Below are positions 9,702-19,414 of a stretch of 64,000 nt of DNA, piece by piece (within the stretch, counting starts at the first letter, position 1; the number at the start of each line of letters is the position of its first letter). Where the stretch lies: NCBI GenBank assembly GCA_946183145.1, contig CAMGZM010000004.1:117680-181679 (forward strand), read 5' to 3'. This DNA comes from an uncultured Fretibacterium sp. Its GTDB lineage: Bacteria > Synergistota > Synergistia > Synergistales > Aminobacteriaceae. Made by a program: the position numbers and the translations under genes. The notes under the pieces are model-generated. The model had not been told where the DNA came from. It saw nothing but the letters and a program-made list of their open reading frames with translations, and made no database searches.

Positions 9702-10139
9702 ATGTCATCAAAACACAAATGGCCGTCAGAAAAAATTTCTCCTGAAAAATTGCTGTCTCTTGCGTGTGAAGCCGCTGAAAATTCGTATGCTCCTTACTCG
9801 CGGTTTCATGCAGGGTCAGCGATTCTTCTTGAGAATGATGAAGTGATACAGTCCTGCAACGTTGAGAACGCTTCATACGGCCTGACGATTTGCGCCGAAC
9901 GCGCCGGGATTGCGTCAATGATTTCACGGGGAAAAAAGAATCCTCTTGCGATTGCTGTTGTCGGTTCACATGAAGACTCAGACGACTATATGACTTTGCG
10001 CTGTCCTCCGTGCGGTGCTTGCCGCCAGGTTCTTGCGGAGTTCAACGCGGATATTCTCATCGTTCTTGCGTCAGAGAATGAGCCGGAAATTTACACCCTA
10101 CGTGAATTGCTGCCTGTTACGTTCACATTGCGGCCATGA
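9702..10139 (+). CDS. cdd: Cytidine deaminase
   Basis: Zinc-dependent deamination of cytidine and deoxycytidine to uridine forms in pyrimidine salvage. Of 145 aa, the family signatures are YAPYSRFHAGSAI, the NVENASYGLTICAERAGI block holding the first Zn-Cys and the catalytic Glu (CAE), and PPCGACRQ with the other two Zn cysteines. Length is typical of the small tetrameric form. Its TGA overlaps the era ATG (ATGA), so the two are coupled. Confidence 0.93.
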   Translation: MSSKHKWPSEKISPEKLLSLACEAAENSYAPYSRFHAGSAILLENDEVIQSCNVENASYGLTICAERAGIASMISRGKKNPLAIAVVGSHEDSDDYMTLRCPPCGACRQVLAEFNADILIVLASENEPEIYTLRELLPVTFTLRP

Positions 10140-11023
10140 AGTGCGGAGTTGTTACAATAATAGGCCGTCCGAACGCGGGAAAATCATCGCTCATTAATGC
10201 CCTTCTGAAGACTCACGCGCTTATAATTTCCCCGAAACCTCAGACGACTCGAAACGCCTTACGCTGTATCTATAATGATGATGACTCGCAGATAATTTTC
10301 ACCGACACGCCCGGACTTTACACGCCTGACTCTCGCGACAAGCTCGGAATTTTCCTGAACGACTCGATTCTTGAAGCACTTGATGATTCTGACTGTATAT
10401 TATGGCTGATTGACGCAGGAACCCGGAAACTCAAGCCCGACGATTACGAGATCGCTAAAATTCTGCCGAAAAAAATCCCCGTCATACTCACAGCAAACAA
10501 ATCCGATAAATCAGACCCATCACAGGCAATCAGACTTTACGAGGAAATATTCACGTTTGCAGACCGAGTCGCAATCTCAGCAAGAACAAAGCGGGGACTC
10601 GACTCACTCATGGCCGCGATAATGCCGCATATCCCGGAAGGCGAAGCGATTTATGACGCTGATATTCTGATGGACACGACAGAGAAATTCATGGCCTCAG
10701 AGATAATACGCGAGAAAGTTTTGATGTTATTGCGTGATGAAGTGCCTCATTGCGTGGCGGTTGTTGTTGACGAGTACAAAAGCCCGGATGAATATCCTGA
10801 CCGCAAGAAGCTCTACATACGCGCAACGTTAATCACCGAGACGGAAGGCCAGAAAAAAATCGTAATCGGCTCAAAAGGTGAGATGATAAAGCGAATAGGC
10901 GAGGAATCGCGCAAAGCAATCGAGAATGTTACGGGGATTCCTGCGTACATAGATTTGTGGGTGAAAGTTGTTGCGAACTGGAGAAAGAATCCGGCGGCGT
11001 TGAAGCGTTTTGGCTATGCGTAA
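10136..11023 (+). CDS. era: GTPase Era
   Basis: An essential small-subunit ribosome assembly GTPase that binds the 3' end of 16S rRNA. The GTPase domain shows G1 GRPNAGKSSLIN, the G2-region TTRNALRC, G3 DTPG and G4 TANKSD. The C-terminal KH domain is seen in KKIVIGSKGEMIKRIGEESRKAIE. The 295-aa length is normal. It overlaps cdd by 4 bp; cdd-era is a common bacterial pairing. Confidence 0.95.
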   Translation: MKCGVVTIIGRPNAGKSSLINALLKTHALIISPKPQTTRNALRCIYNDDDSQIIFTDTPGLYTPDSRDKLGIFLNDSILEALDDSDCILWLIDAGTRKLKPDDYEIAKILPKKIPVILTANKSDKSDPSQAIRLYEEIFTFADRVAISARTKRGLDSLMAAIMPHIPEGEAIYDADILMDTTEKFMASEIIREKVLMLLRDEVPHCVAVVVDEYKSPDEYPDRKKLYIRATLITETEGQKKIVIGSKGEMIKRIGEESRKAIENVTGIPAYIDLWVKVVANWRKNPAALKRFGYA

Positions 11024-11034
11024 GGGAAAAAGAA

Positions 11035-11061
11035 GAGTCCCCTATAGGCGTTGGGGGACTC
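11035..11061 (-). terminator. Terminator of pilin cassette A
   Basis: GAGTCCCC (11035-11042) pairs with GGGGACTC (11054-11061); read on the minus strand the stem is followed by TTCTTTTT. It is the same stem type that ends pilin cassettes B and C. Confidence 0.85.
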
Positions 11062-11105
11062 AATTTATATTGTGTTGTTTGGTTATAGGTTTGTCGTTCG
11101 TTCGT

Positions 11106-11642
11106 TTAGCGGACTCTCAGGAAAATATCCTTATTGAAAGTAGTGGTACTCTCAACTGTTGTATTTGCTTCGTAGGTGTTAGGTTCAGCCTCTGTGCCTT
11201 CTGAAGCTGTCTTCTTGAATCCTTCCTGCACCGCTTTATTGGCGAGAATGTCTGCTATTTTCGAGTCGGCAGTTCCCAGCGTGTATTGCAGCCACCATTC
11301 CGTTTTAACATCTGTACCATTATTTGAACCAAACGAGATGAGGAATTTACCCGCTGTTTCTGAGTTTTCTGCCACAACGCTTATGTCCTTTATGTATGGT
11401 TTGATGCCTGTCCTGATTGTTGTTGCGGCGAAATTGTCATCCTTCGCAATCGCAGCAGTGTTATCCGCGTAGTACATATTCATTGCCGAGCTTATGAGGT
11501 GAAAGTTTTCGACTATTTTCTGTGCCTCCGCTATGCTGGTTGCTTCCCTTCCTCCAACTAAGCCCATTGAACCGAGTATTGCAATTATCCCTATGACAAG
11601 GAGCAGTTCTACGAGTGTGAATCCTTTTCTTGTTCTCTTCAT
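11106..11642 (-). CDS. Type IV pilin-like protein (cassette A)
   Basis: A prepilin or pseudopilin of 178 aa. The leader MKRTRKG is followed by the class III cleavage motif G|FTLVELLLVIGIIAILGSMG with Glu5, then an amphipathic helix (EAQKIVENFHLISSAMNMYYADN) and a variable C-terminal domain. It closes with LRVR. Paralogues lie at 22777 and 61589; the N-terminal 60 residues and the final RVR are shared, while the rest diverges. AAGGAGG precedes the ATG. The 3' flank matches the other cassettes. No assembly ATPase or prepilin peptidase gene is in the window. Confidence 0.9.
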   Translation of the reverse strand: MKRTRKGFTLVELLLVIGIIAILGSMGLVGGREATSIAEAQKIVENFHLISSAMNMYYADNTAAIAKDDNFAATTIRTGIKPYIKDISVVAENSETAGKFLISFGSNNGTDVKTEWWLQYTLGTADSKIADILANKAVQEGFKKTASEGTEAEPNTYEANTTVESTTTFNKDIFLRVR

Positions 11643-11784
11643 GATTTTTTTCCTCCTTCTGATTTTGTTACCCTTGTTGCTGAATACTTGTTGCTACCGT
11701 ATTTCTGCCGTTTTGCGCTACTACAACCAAACAGCACGGGAAAAATTTTTGCACACAACCATTAACGCCCCGCCTTGTCTGTGA

Positions 11785-11790
11785 TATAAT
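11785..11790 (+). promoter_or_regulatory. Extended -10 promoter of putative small RNA A
   Basis: TGATATAAT (TGn plus TATAAT, hexamer at 11785-11790) ends exactly 6 nt before the AGATAAGG proposed as the RNA 5' end. Confidence 0.55.
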
Positions 11791-11796
11791 TACCGC

Positions 11797-11891
11797 AGAT
11801 AAGGTAAGACTATGGAGAATTCTCCACACAGTCATGTGCAGAAAATCAATTCTAAACAGTCGTTATTATAGCACAAAGCCTTATCTTTTTT
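11797..11891 (+). ncRNA. Putative pilin-linked small RNA, copy A
   Basis: About 90 nt, divergent from pilin A. The 5' end AGATAAGG (11797-11804) pairs with CCTTATCT (11879-11886), which runs into a T6 tract and so acts as a terminator. Inside, TGGAGAATTCTCCA forms a hairpin flanked by GACT/AGTC. A second conserved pairing TGTGC (11835-11839) with GCACA (11871-11875) sits next to the closing stem. Copies B and C have AGACAAGG/CCTTGTCT at the same place, a compensatory change. The rest of the 366-bp gap 11643-12008 holds the pilin leader and the terminator of the receiver gene. Transcription is inferred. Confidence 0.55.
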
Positions 11892-11938
11892 ATACCCAAA
11901 ATTTCTTTACCGTATAATTTCCGGCCATGTCAGAAAAA

Positions 11939-11964
11939 CCCTCCCCGAATTTTCACGGGAAGGG
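11939..11964 (-). terminator. Terminator after the receiver-protein gene
   Basis: CCCTCCCCG (11939-11947) pairs imperfectly with CGGGAAGGG (11956-11964); on the minus strand it is followed by TTTTT. Confidence 0.7.
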
Positions 11965-12008
11965 CTTAACTGAGAAAGGAGTGTTATATGGGTATGATGT
12001 GTGTGTGT

Positions 12009-12875
12009 TTAGCGTCTTGTCTTGAAAAAGTCATCTATGCTGTCGAGTATGTCTTTGGGTAGCATCGTCTTCAGCAAATATTTCTCCGGCTTGAATCTCA
12101 GGACTTCCATTATGCTGCGTTTGTCGCCTTTTGCCGTCAGGAACATTACGGGAATGTTTGACGTGTTAGGGTCTGAGCGTATCATCTCAAGAACTTTCGG
12201 GCCGTTCACGATTGGCATCTCGAAATCAAGAAGTATCAGGTCAACTTTGTTCTTTGCGAGAATCGTTATCGCGTTCATTCCTGAGCTTGCAACGAGAATT
12301 TTATAGTGCGTTGAAAGAAGGCTCTTCATTGAGCGCAATGCTGTCGCGTCATCGTCCACAATAAGAATGCTCTTGAACTCTTTGAGCTTGTCAACAGCTT
12401 CTCCCTCTTTCTGCAAACGCTTTATGAGGTCAGCAAGATCAACCGGACGCGTGTACATCTGCGCTACGTAATCGGCCTTTTTGCCCACAACAGTGTCAAG
12501 CTCCTCCTGAGTCCCGATCACAAAGAAACGTATTCCCCTGTCCTCTACAAGGTCGCGGATATATCCCAGCACGTCAATCATCAAGTTATCCTCGCCCTGA
12601 AGATACAGTATGAATATTCGCGGAATGTCGTCTTTCTTTGCTTCTGCGGCGGGCTGTGAACCTTCTGCGTTTTCTTCCTGCTGCTGGCTCAAGAGCGCGG
12701 CGACTTCAGGATCTATTGCGTCCTCGTCATTTCCGTTGTCTTCTTTCAGGAAGTTCGATATTGCCGTAACATCGGGCTTAACCGTCAATACCTCGAAATC
12801 CTGCGCCTTAAGGTGATTGATTATGCCCTCAGAGATGAAGCTGACTTTTTCTGTGATGAATAATACTTTGCTCAT
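12009..12875 (-). CDS. Response regulator with pseudo-receiver plus receiver domains
   Basis: 288 aa with no DNA-binding output. The C-terminal receiver (about residues 167-285) is intact: ILIVDDDATA (acidic pair), LILLDFEMP (phospho-Asp), MFLTAKG (Thr) and KPEKYLLK (Lys). The N-terminal segment begins KVLFITEKVSF and has a receiver-like strand pattern, but RIFILYLQGED stands where the phospho-acceptor should be, so it looks degenerate. An acidic Gln/Glu-rich linker separates the halves. It lies next to three hybrid kinases and is probably a relay partner. REC-only output suggests protein-protein signalling. Confidence 0.8.
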   Translation of the reverse strand: MSKVLFITEKVSFISEGIINHLKAQDFEVLTVKPDVTAISNFLKEDNGNDEDAIDPEVAALLSQQQEENAEGSQPAAEAKKDDIPRIFILYLQGEDNLMIDVLGYIRDLVEDRGIRFFVIGTQEELDTVVGKKADYVAQMYTRPVDLADLIKRLQKEGEAVDKLKEFKSILIVDDDATALRSMKSLLSTHYKILVASSGMNAITILAKNKVDLILLDFEMPIVNGPKVLEMIRSDPNTSNIPVMFLTAKGDKRSIMEVLRFKPEKYLLKTMLPKDILDSIDDFFKTRR

Positions 12876-12931
12876 TCTCTCACATTCCTTCTTTCATGCG
12901 ATTATATTTTGCAATCCATTTACTTTATACA

Positions 12932-15364
12932 TTATAGCAACTCTTCAAGCGTACCCCAGTCAGCACTTGTTACACACTCTTTAATCTTCTCGAATTTTTC
13001 GCGCTCTGACTCTGGTATGCGGTAATTCTTTGCTTCCTCCATCATTCTGTCTATGTTGTCGAGGTCAAAATCTGCTGCGAACCCCTTAATCAGCGAGTAC
13101 ATTTCATGCAGATCGTCAACCGAAATTTCAGGCAATGACATATCAGGCTCATCATTATTCCCGAAAACTTTTGCTAGTTCAGGCTTATAGCTCCGATACA
13201 GCGACAAAAGCGCGGGCGTTTTCGACTCAATTTCCGCTTCATCATTCTTATCACCGCAAGCCTCAAGATATTTCGCGTCCTCTGAGAGCTTCAATGCTCC
13301 TACGAGACGGGCGGCACTCTTCAGGGCGTGTACTTTTATCGTGTAATTCTTGATGTCCTTTTCGCGTTCAAAGCCTTCTATTTCGTCCGCTTTCTTGTCC
13401 AGCGAGTTATAGAATATCTCAAGTGCCTGTATGAATGTGTCTTCCGTTCCGCAGTTTGTTACAGCCGCGTCATAATCAATCCCCGGAATGTTCTTGTACT
13501 TTGCTGACTCGTCCTCAGGCTGTGAAGTTTCTTCTGTTACGGGGGCTTCCGTCTTCACATCATCAGTCATATCATCACCGCGAACAATCAAATCAGCAGG
13601 CAAATACTCAAGAAGCACCTGCTCAAGCCTCACTGTGTCAACGGGCTTTGATATGTAGTCGCTGAATCCTTCATCAATATACAGCTGTCTTGCTCCTAAT
13701 ACAGCGTTTGCCGTGAGTGCGACAACGGGCGTGTTGTAGTTCAGTCCGTCAGTCATCTTTTTCATGTTGTGGAACGCCTCTATACCGTCCATGCCCGGCA
13801 TACGGTGATCAAGAAATATCATGTTGTAGTGATTCATTCTCACCATTTGCAGCATTTCGAGTCCGCTTGAGGCCGTATCGATTTTGATTTTCGTTTTCTT
13901 CAGGAGATTCGCGAACACAAGAAGATTCACATCAGCGTCATCAACAACAAGCACTCTTGCATTAGGTGCCTGGAATGACTGCGTGAATGTTTTTCCCTGA
14001 TGCGCCGTTGCTGTCGAGAACGCACGCTCATAATCCCCGATCGGCTCCCACTTAATGACAGCCTGCTTTACGTCAAACGAGAATGTTGACCCCTTGTGAA
14101 ACACGCTCTCTACTTTGAGTTCCGAGTCCATGAGCTGAAGTAATTTCTGCACAATCGGCAATCCGAGTCCAGATCCGTCCGCGCTGAATCTCCGGGAGGC
14201 TTCTACATGTTCAAACGGCTGGAAGATTTCTTCTATGTCCTCTGACTTTATCCCGATTCCCGTATCGCTCACGGCGCATTTCAGCAGAATGTTGTACGTG
14301 TCGAGAGTCTCATAGCCTATTGTTACGGTGACTCCTCCGCGCTCGGTGTACTTTATCGCGTTGTTCAGGATATTCATCATCACTTGCCGTATGTGGTACT
14401 CGTCGCCGTCAAGTATTCGCGGAATATTTTTGTCTACGTTTACGGTGAATGTGAGAGATTTCTTTTTCGCCTGTTCAGCCGCGACACTCACAAGGTCATT
14501 AACCAGCGAGCTTAAATCATAGCGCACAGGCATAATTTCCATCTTCTTGTCCTGCAATTTCGAGAAGTCTAATACATCGTTGATTATTCCGAGCAAGGCC
14601 CGCCCGCTTCTTTGAATCACTAGCGCATACTCGCGGATTTCGGGGCGTTCTTCCTCACGCAAAATCATTTCGTTCATGCCTAATATCGAGTTCATCGGCG
14701 TGCGAATCTCGTGGCTCATGTTGTTGAGGAATGAGCTTTTTGCCTCGTTCGCTGAATTTGCTTCTGCTATAGCGCGGTCTAGTCTCGTCTGCTGATGACG
14801 GTATGAATACGTGTACATTATGCAGAAAAGCGCAAGCACTCCCGTAACAATCAGAATCGGAAGGAATGTATTTGACGGAACAGAAAGAGCCGCGTCAATC
14901 GATTCGGGGTAATAATGAGCGAAAAGAGCGTTCGCGCCGTAAGCAAAAATCTCAAGGCACACCATCACAACAGCTTCCCATGTCGGCAAAAAACACGGAG
15001 TCGCAACTACAGCAAGTATGAAGAATACAGGAACTCCCCCAAGAGTCCCGCCGTCAAGAAAGAACAAAGCCGTTAATCCGAAAATGAATCCCCCGGCCGT
15101 AAGAGGATATGCGAATTTCCGCAATGCCGATGTGTTTCCCGCCCTTATGCACGTGAACGAGTAAACGAAAAGCGCAAGAGACATCAGCGACATGACAAAG
15201 TAAGCGCACGATGAAACATTGAATCCCCCGGCGGCGCGAATGATTCCGATAAATCCCATCGACAACGCCGAAACGATTCCGAACGCACAGAAGCATAAAG
15301 CCGTAATATTATTTCCCGAACTGTCAGGCTCAAGGATTAATTGTCTGATTGTGTGAGTATTCAT
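12932..15364 (-). CDS. Hybrid histidine kinase with receiver and HPt domains
   Basis: About 810 aa. Residues 20-185 form roughly six membrane helices. HisKA follows with SFLNNMSHEIRTPMNSILG (His about 218), then a HATPase with the N box (ILNNAIKYTERGG), the G1 box (DTGIGI) and GSGLGLPIV. A receiver domain has RVLVVDDADVN and MIFLDHRMPGMDG. A C-terminal HPt carries KVHALKSAARLVGA. It is the only protein of the island with an HPt and so could serve as shared phosphotransfer hub for the two other hybrid kinases; that is inference. Confidence 0.88.
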   Translation of the reverse strand: MNTHTIRQLILEPDSSGNNITALCFCAFGIVSALSMGFIGIIRAAGGFNVSSCAYFVMSLMSLALFVYSFTCIRAGNTSALRKFAYPLTAGGFIFGLTALFFLDGGTLGGVPVFFILAVVATPCFLPTWEAVVMVCLEIFAYGANALFAHYYPESIDAALSVPSNTFLPILIVTGVLALFCIMYTYSYRHQQTRLDRAIAEANSANEAKSSFLNNMSHEIRTPMNSILGMNEMILREEERPEIREYALVIQRSGRALLGIINDVLDFSKLQDKKMEIMPVRYDLSSLVNDLVSVAAEQAKKKSLTFTVNVDKNIPRILDGDEYHIRQVMMNILNNAIKYTERGGVTVTIGYETLDTYNILLKCAVSDTGIGIKSEDIEEIFQPFEHVEASRRFSADGSGLGLPIVQKLLQLMDSELKVESVFHKGSTFSFDVKQAVIKWEPIGDYERAFSTATAHQGKTFTQSFQAPNARVLVVDDADVNLLVFANLLKKTKIKIDTASSGLEMLQMVRMNHYNMIFLDHRMPGMDGIEAFHNMKKMTDGLNYNTPVVALTANAVLGARQLYIDEGFSDYISKPVDTVRLEQVLLEYLPADLIVRGDDMTDDVKTEAPVTEETSQPEDESAKYKNIPGIDYDAAVTNCGTEDTFIQALEIFYNSLDKKADEIEGFEREKDIKNYTIKVHALKSAARLVGALKLSEDAKYLEACGDKNDEAEIESKTPALLSLYRSYKPELAKVFGNNDEPDMSLPEISVDDLHEMYSLIKGFAADFDLDNIDRMMEEAKNYRIPESEREKFEKIKECVTSADWGTLEELL

Positions 15365-15488
15365 GCGGTGAATAATATCACAATTACTTCACAGGTGCTA
15401 CAGTGCTTGACAGTAACATAATTTTTCGACTCAGGTTATATAATACTCACATTCACATTTCAATCTTGATTAAGGAGTTTAATATTCA

Positions 15489-17411
15489 TTGGAGAGTCAT
15501 TATATTATTGAGTCAGAAATTGCCGTTATATTTCTGAGCATTACACTTTGCGTATATCTTCACATAATTTATTCGGGGACATCATCAGACAAAAAAGGAC
15601 TCTTGCGTTACTGCTACATGGCAACATTCAGCGGAATTGCAGATATTATTGCGTCAGTAATTCTTGCTGAAGGCTCATCGTTTTCACCGTCAACAAAATA
15701 CATTTGCTCTCTCGTAATTCAGTGTGTTGACTGCGGAGTGTATTTCATGTTTATGCGTTACATATCTTGTTTCGGAGCTGACACTCCCGGGCGAAAACGA
15801 ATGCTTTACGCGCAGAATATTTTTCTCGGAGTCTTCTTCTATCTTCAGCTTGCAGGACATTTCACGGGCGCGAATCTTTCTGTCGCTCCTGACGGCTCTA
15901 TACTTCACGGAGCGTTATACCCGTTAATCACAAGCGGATTCATTCTCCTCTGGTCGGCGTGGGCTTGGGCTGAACTGTTCATCTACAGGCGCGCTTTCTC
16001 AAAAGGACAAATGTGGGCGTTAGTTCTCAATCTCATTTTCTGCTGGGCGTTAATGTTCCTTCAGTCGCAATTCTTCCCTCACATTCCGATTCAGTTCATC
16101 ATTATCTCGGTCAACATGTATTACTTCTTCTTCCTTCTTGAGACTCCAGCGTACAGAGACTTAGAGCGAACACTCGAACGACTCAAGAAAGCAAAAGAAA
16201 TCGCAGACCAGGCGAACGAGGAAGCAATAGCGGCAGACGCGGCAAAAGGTGAATTTCTCGCTAACATGTCGCACGAGATTCGGACTCCTCTCACAACGAT
16301 AATGGGAATGGACGAGGTAATTTTGCGGAAATATGAGTCCGGCCCCGTCTATGAATACGCACGTGATATTCAGAGCGCGGGAAATTCGTTGCTTCACATC
16401 ATCAATGACATTCTTGACTTCTCGAAAATTGAGTCAGGACAGCTTGAATTAGCACTGAGAAATTACGACTTAGGGCGAGTCCTGCGTGATGTTGACAACA
16501 TGGTTAAGATTCGCGCAGAACAGAAAGGACTCCAATACATAGCGCAGATTGACTCGTCATTGCCTGATGAATTATTCGGCGACAGGATTCGAGTCCAGCA
16601 AATTATGGTGAACATTCTCAACAACGCCGTGAAGTACACGAAGAAAGGCAGCGTCAAATTCACATTAACGGGCGTTAAAGGCGATGACCCGTCATTAATC
16701 GTTCTTCATGTTACTGTTACTGACACGGGAATCGGCATTCACGCGGAGGATATTCCCAAGCTCTTCAAGTCATTCAGCAGGATTGACGCAAAGGAGACTC
16801 ACAACATCGAGGGCACGGGACTCGGACTCGCGATAACAGGGCGGCTCATTGAGTTAATGGGCGGAACTGTAGAAGTAACATCAACATACGGAATCGGCTC
16901 AACGTTCCATGTTGTAATCCCTCAAAAAATCGTCGGCGAAAAAACTTTGAGAGAATACGAGCTTGAAGCAGGCCACAAGAAAAAGGAAGTCCGCAAAGTC
17001 CTCAAAGCACCAAGCGCGAGAGTCTTAATCGTTGACGACAATGACATGAACAGAATCGTATTGCGCTCGCTCATGAAAGAAAATGATGTGAAAGTTGACG
17101 ACGCTGAATCGGGTGAGGAATGCCTCAAGAAATGCGCCGAGAATCAATATGACGTTATCCTGATGGATTACATGATGCCGAGAATGGACGGAAAAGAGAC
17201 TCTCCACAACCTTAAAGCCATGACGGACGCGCCAGGAGCAAAAGCAAAAGTTATCGTGTGCACTGCAAACGCTCTTGTGGGAGTGAGGGCAGAATTATTG
17301 TCAGCAGGATTTGACGATTTCCTGAGCAAACCTGTAAACGGGAAGGAGCTTGAAGAAATGCTTGCGAAATATATCCCGCAGGAGAAAATTACTCAGGGTT
17401 TGGAGGGATAA
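15489..17411 (+). CDS. Hybrid histidine kinase (membrane)
   Basis: 640 aa from TTG 15489 (AAGGAG upstream). Seven or so hydrophobic segments within residues 10-218, then a coiled linker and HisKA GEFLANMSHEIRTPLTTIMG (His about 262). The HATPase has NILNNAVKYTKKG, DTGIGI and GTGLGLAIT. The terminal receiver shows RVLIVDDNDMN and VILMDYMMPRMDG. No HPt. The next kinase starts 4 nt after its stop, so the two are co-transcribed. Divergent from the 12932 kinase. Confidence 0.88.
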   Translation: MESHYIIESEIAVIFLSITLCVYLHIIYSGTSSDKKGLLRYCYMATFSGIADIIASVILAEGSSFSPSTKYICSLVIQCVDCGVYFMFMRYISCFGADTPGRKRMLYAQNIFLGVFFYLQLAGHFTGANLSVAPDGSILHGALYPLITSGFILLWSAWAWAELFIYRRAFSKGQMWALVLNLIFCWALMFLQSQFFPHIPIQFIIISVNMYYFFFLLETPAYRDLERTLERLKKAKEIADQANEEAIAADAAKGEFLANMSHEIRTPLTTIMGMDEVILRKYESGPVYEYARDIQSAGNSLLHIINDILDFSKIESGQLELALRNYDLGRVLRDVDNMVKIRAEQKGLQYIAQIDSSLPDELFGDRIRVQQIMVNILNNAVKYTKKGSVKFTLTGVKGDDPSLIVLHVTVTDTGIGIHAEDIPKLFKSFSRIDAKETHNIEGTGLGLAITGRLIELMGGTVEVTSTYGIGSTFHVVIPQKIVGEKTLREYELEAGHKKKEVRKVLKAPSARVLIVDDNDMNRIVLRSLMKENDVKVDDAESGEECLKKCAENQYDVILMDYMMPRMDGKETLHNLKAMTDAPGAKAKVIVCTANALVGVRAELLSAGFDDFLSKPVNGKELEEMLAKYIPQEKITQGLEG

Positions 17412-17414
17412 GAC

Positions 17415-19352
17415 ATGCTGACATACGGCTATAATGTATGGATTGAAGCGGCTGTGCTTCCGTTTCTCGGCGTTCTTGCGTTCTTCCTGTACATTCGTTA
17501 CGGCACAAAGGTAGAAATCAACCGGCGGTTTCGTTTTCTTGCGCTGTCAACATTCTTTGCGGCATTGCTTGAGGTGTCATCGACTCTGCTTATTGACGGC
17601 TGGGGACATAGGCACGCTGTGAATCTGACTCTGCGGACTCTCTATTACGCGACAATAAATGTCAATGCTTACTCGCTGATGAGATACGTTGAAGCGTTTG
17701 TGCATGTCGACAATCCGAAATTCGCACGTTTCAACAAGATATTGCTTGCGTCAAGTTTCGCAGTGCTGATTCTGAATCTCATTCCGGGGACATCGGGATT
17801 CTTTTTCCTGATTGTTACGGACGGCGGACTCTTCCGGGGAACGTACAATACTTTGTGGCGGAGCGTCTATGTGCTGTACTTTGCGGCTATGGCGTTGTGG
17901 CTTCAGGTTACGCACAGGGAGTATTACACCGCGAAATCTCAGTTTGTCGTTCTGAATACGATTGTAGGATTGCTCATCGCGGCGAATGTCATTCAGTACA
18001 TGTTCATACGTACGGTGCTTTTCACGTATGCTGTAGCTGCTGTGATGCTGTTCATAATGTTCTTCTACTATGAGGCTCCCGCATATAGGAAAATGCTTAC
18101 GGTTGAGAAGGAACTAGAGTCAGCGCGCCAAAAGGCTGAACATTCAACCCGACTCAGCAACGCCGCAAACCGCGCAAAAAGTGATTTCCTCGCTAACACT
18201 TCACACGAAATACGCACACCAATGAACGCGATACTAGGAATGAATGAGATGATTCTCAAGGAAAGCAGCGACCCCGAAATCAGGCAGTCAGCGTTAGACA
18301 TCCGGCGGGCGGGGAATCATCTGCTCTCTATCATCAACAACATTCTTGACATCTCAAAGATTGAGTCCGGGAAAATGGAGCTTTACCGGGCTGATTATCA
18401 TTTGTGGCAGATGCTGCGGGATATTGAGGAAGGAATTTTTGAGACTGTTCACGAAAAGGGGCTAAAGCTGGTAATTGACGCTGACAAGAATTTGCCCGAA
18501 CATCTTTACGGTGATGAGGATCATATACGGCAAGTGATAGTGAATCTCATTGACAACGCCGTGAAGTACACCAAGAAGGGAACAATAACACTCAGCGTAA
18601 GAGGCGGGATTAAGGAGCATAGAGTCAAGCTCATAATGTCGGTGAAAGATACGGGAATCGGAATCAGGGCGGAGGATCTGCCGAAATTGTTTCATTCGTT
18701 CGAGCGCGTGAACATGAACGAGACTCAGACGATTCAGGGCGCGGGACTCGGTTTGACTCTTGTGCGTTATCTCCTTGAATTGATGGGCGGAACTGTCCGG
18801 GCTGAAAGCGAATACGGCAAAGGCTCAACGTTCACGGTAGAACTTACGCAGCAACTAGCGCATGAAGGATTCAGCGGGACGATTGCGGAATATGAGTCAA
18901 TGCTCGCGAATGACGGCGATATTTCGGGAGTCGCAAAAGATGACAGGCGGCCTTTCACGTGTCCTGACGCAAAAATTCTCGTGGTTGACGATACGCCCGT
19001 GAATCTCGTTGTCGCAAAAGGAATGCTGAAAGAGTCAAAAGCTCAGGTTGATACGTCAGAGTCAGGCGAGGACGCGTTAGAACTCATAGCGGCGAATCAT
19101 TACGACATAATATTTCTCGATCACAAAATGCCCGGCATGGACGGAGTAGAGACTCTCAAAAAAGCCCGTGAGACTGACGGCCCTTCAAGGCTTGCGAAAT
19201 ATATCGCGCTCACTGCGAACTCAGGAACGGGACTCCGCGAGGAATATATCAGCCTGGGATTTAATGATTATCTCCCTAAGCCGATAAAGTCTGACGCGCT
19301 GAAAAAGATTCTTGCCTCATGCCTTCCCGAATCGCTCAAAGTCAGAGAGTAA
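17415..19352 (+). CDS. Hybrid histidine kinase (membrane)
   Basis: 645 aa, paralogous to the kinase just upstream. Membrane helices to about residue 220, HisKA DFLANTSHEIRTPMNAILG (His about 264), HATPase with NLIDNAVKYTKKG, DTGIGI and GAGLGLTLV, then a receiver with KILVVDDTPVN and IIFLDHKMPGMDG. No HPt domain. The sensed signal is unknown. It is 62 bp upstream of the PAS/GGDEF/EAL gene in the same orientation. Confidence 0.88.
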   Translation: MLTYGYNVWIEAAVLPFLGVLAFFLYIRYGTKVEINRRFRFLALSTFFAALLEVSSTLLIDGWGHRHAVNLTLRTLYYATINVNAYSLMRYVEAFVHVDNPKFARFNKILLASSFAVLILNLIPGTSGFFFLIVTDGGLFRGTYNTLWRSVYVLYFAAMALWLQVTHREYYTAKSQFVVLNTIVGLLIAANVIQYMFIRTVLFTYAVAAVMLFIMFFYYEAPAYRKMLTVEKELESARQKAEHSTRLSNAANRAKSDFLANTSHEIRTPMNAILGMNEMILKESSDPEIRQSALDIRRAGNHLLSIINNILDISKIESGKMELYRADYHLWQMLRDIEEGIFETVHEKGLKLVIDADKNLPEHLYGDEDHIRQVIVNLIDNAVKYTKKGTITLSVRGGIKEHRVKLIMSVKDTGIGIRAEDLPKLFHSFERVNMNETQTIQGAGLGLTLVRYLLELMGGTVRAESEYGKGSTFTVELTQQLAHEGFSGTIAEYESMLANDGDISGVAKDDRRPFTCPDAKILVVDDTPVNLVVAKGMLKESKAQVDTSESGEDALELIAANHYDIIFLDHKMPGMDGVETLKKARETDGPSRLAKYIALTANSGTGLREEYISLGFNDYLPKPIKSDALKKILASCLPESLKVRE

Positions 19353-19414
19353 ATCTGCATGGCCGATAAATAAACGTAATCCCACAAAAAATTTTCACAC
19401 ACGGAGGAGCTTTT

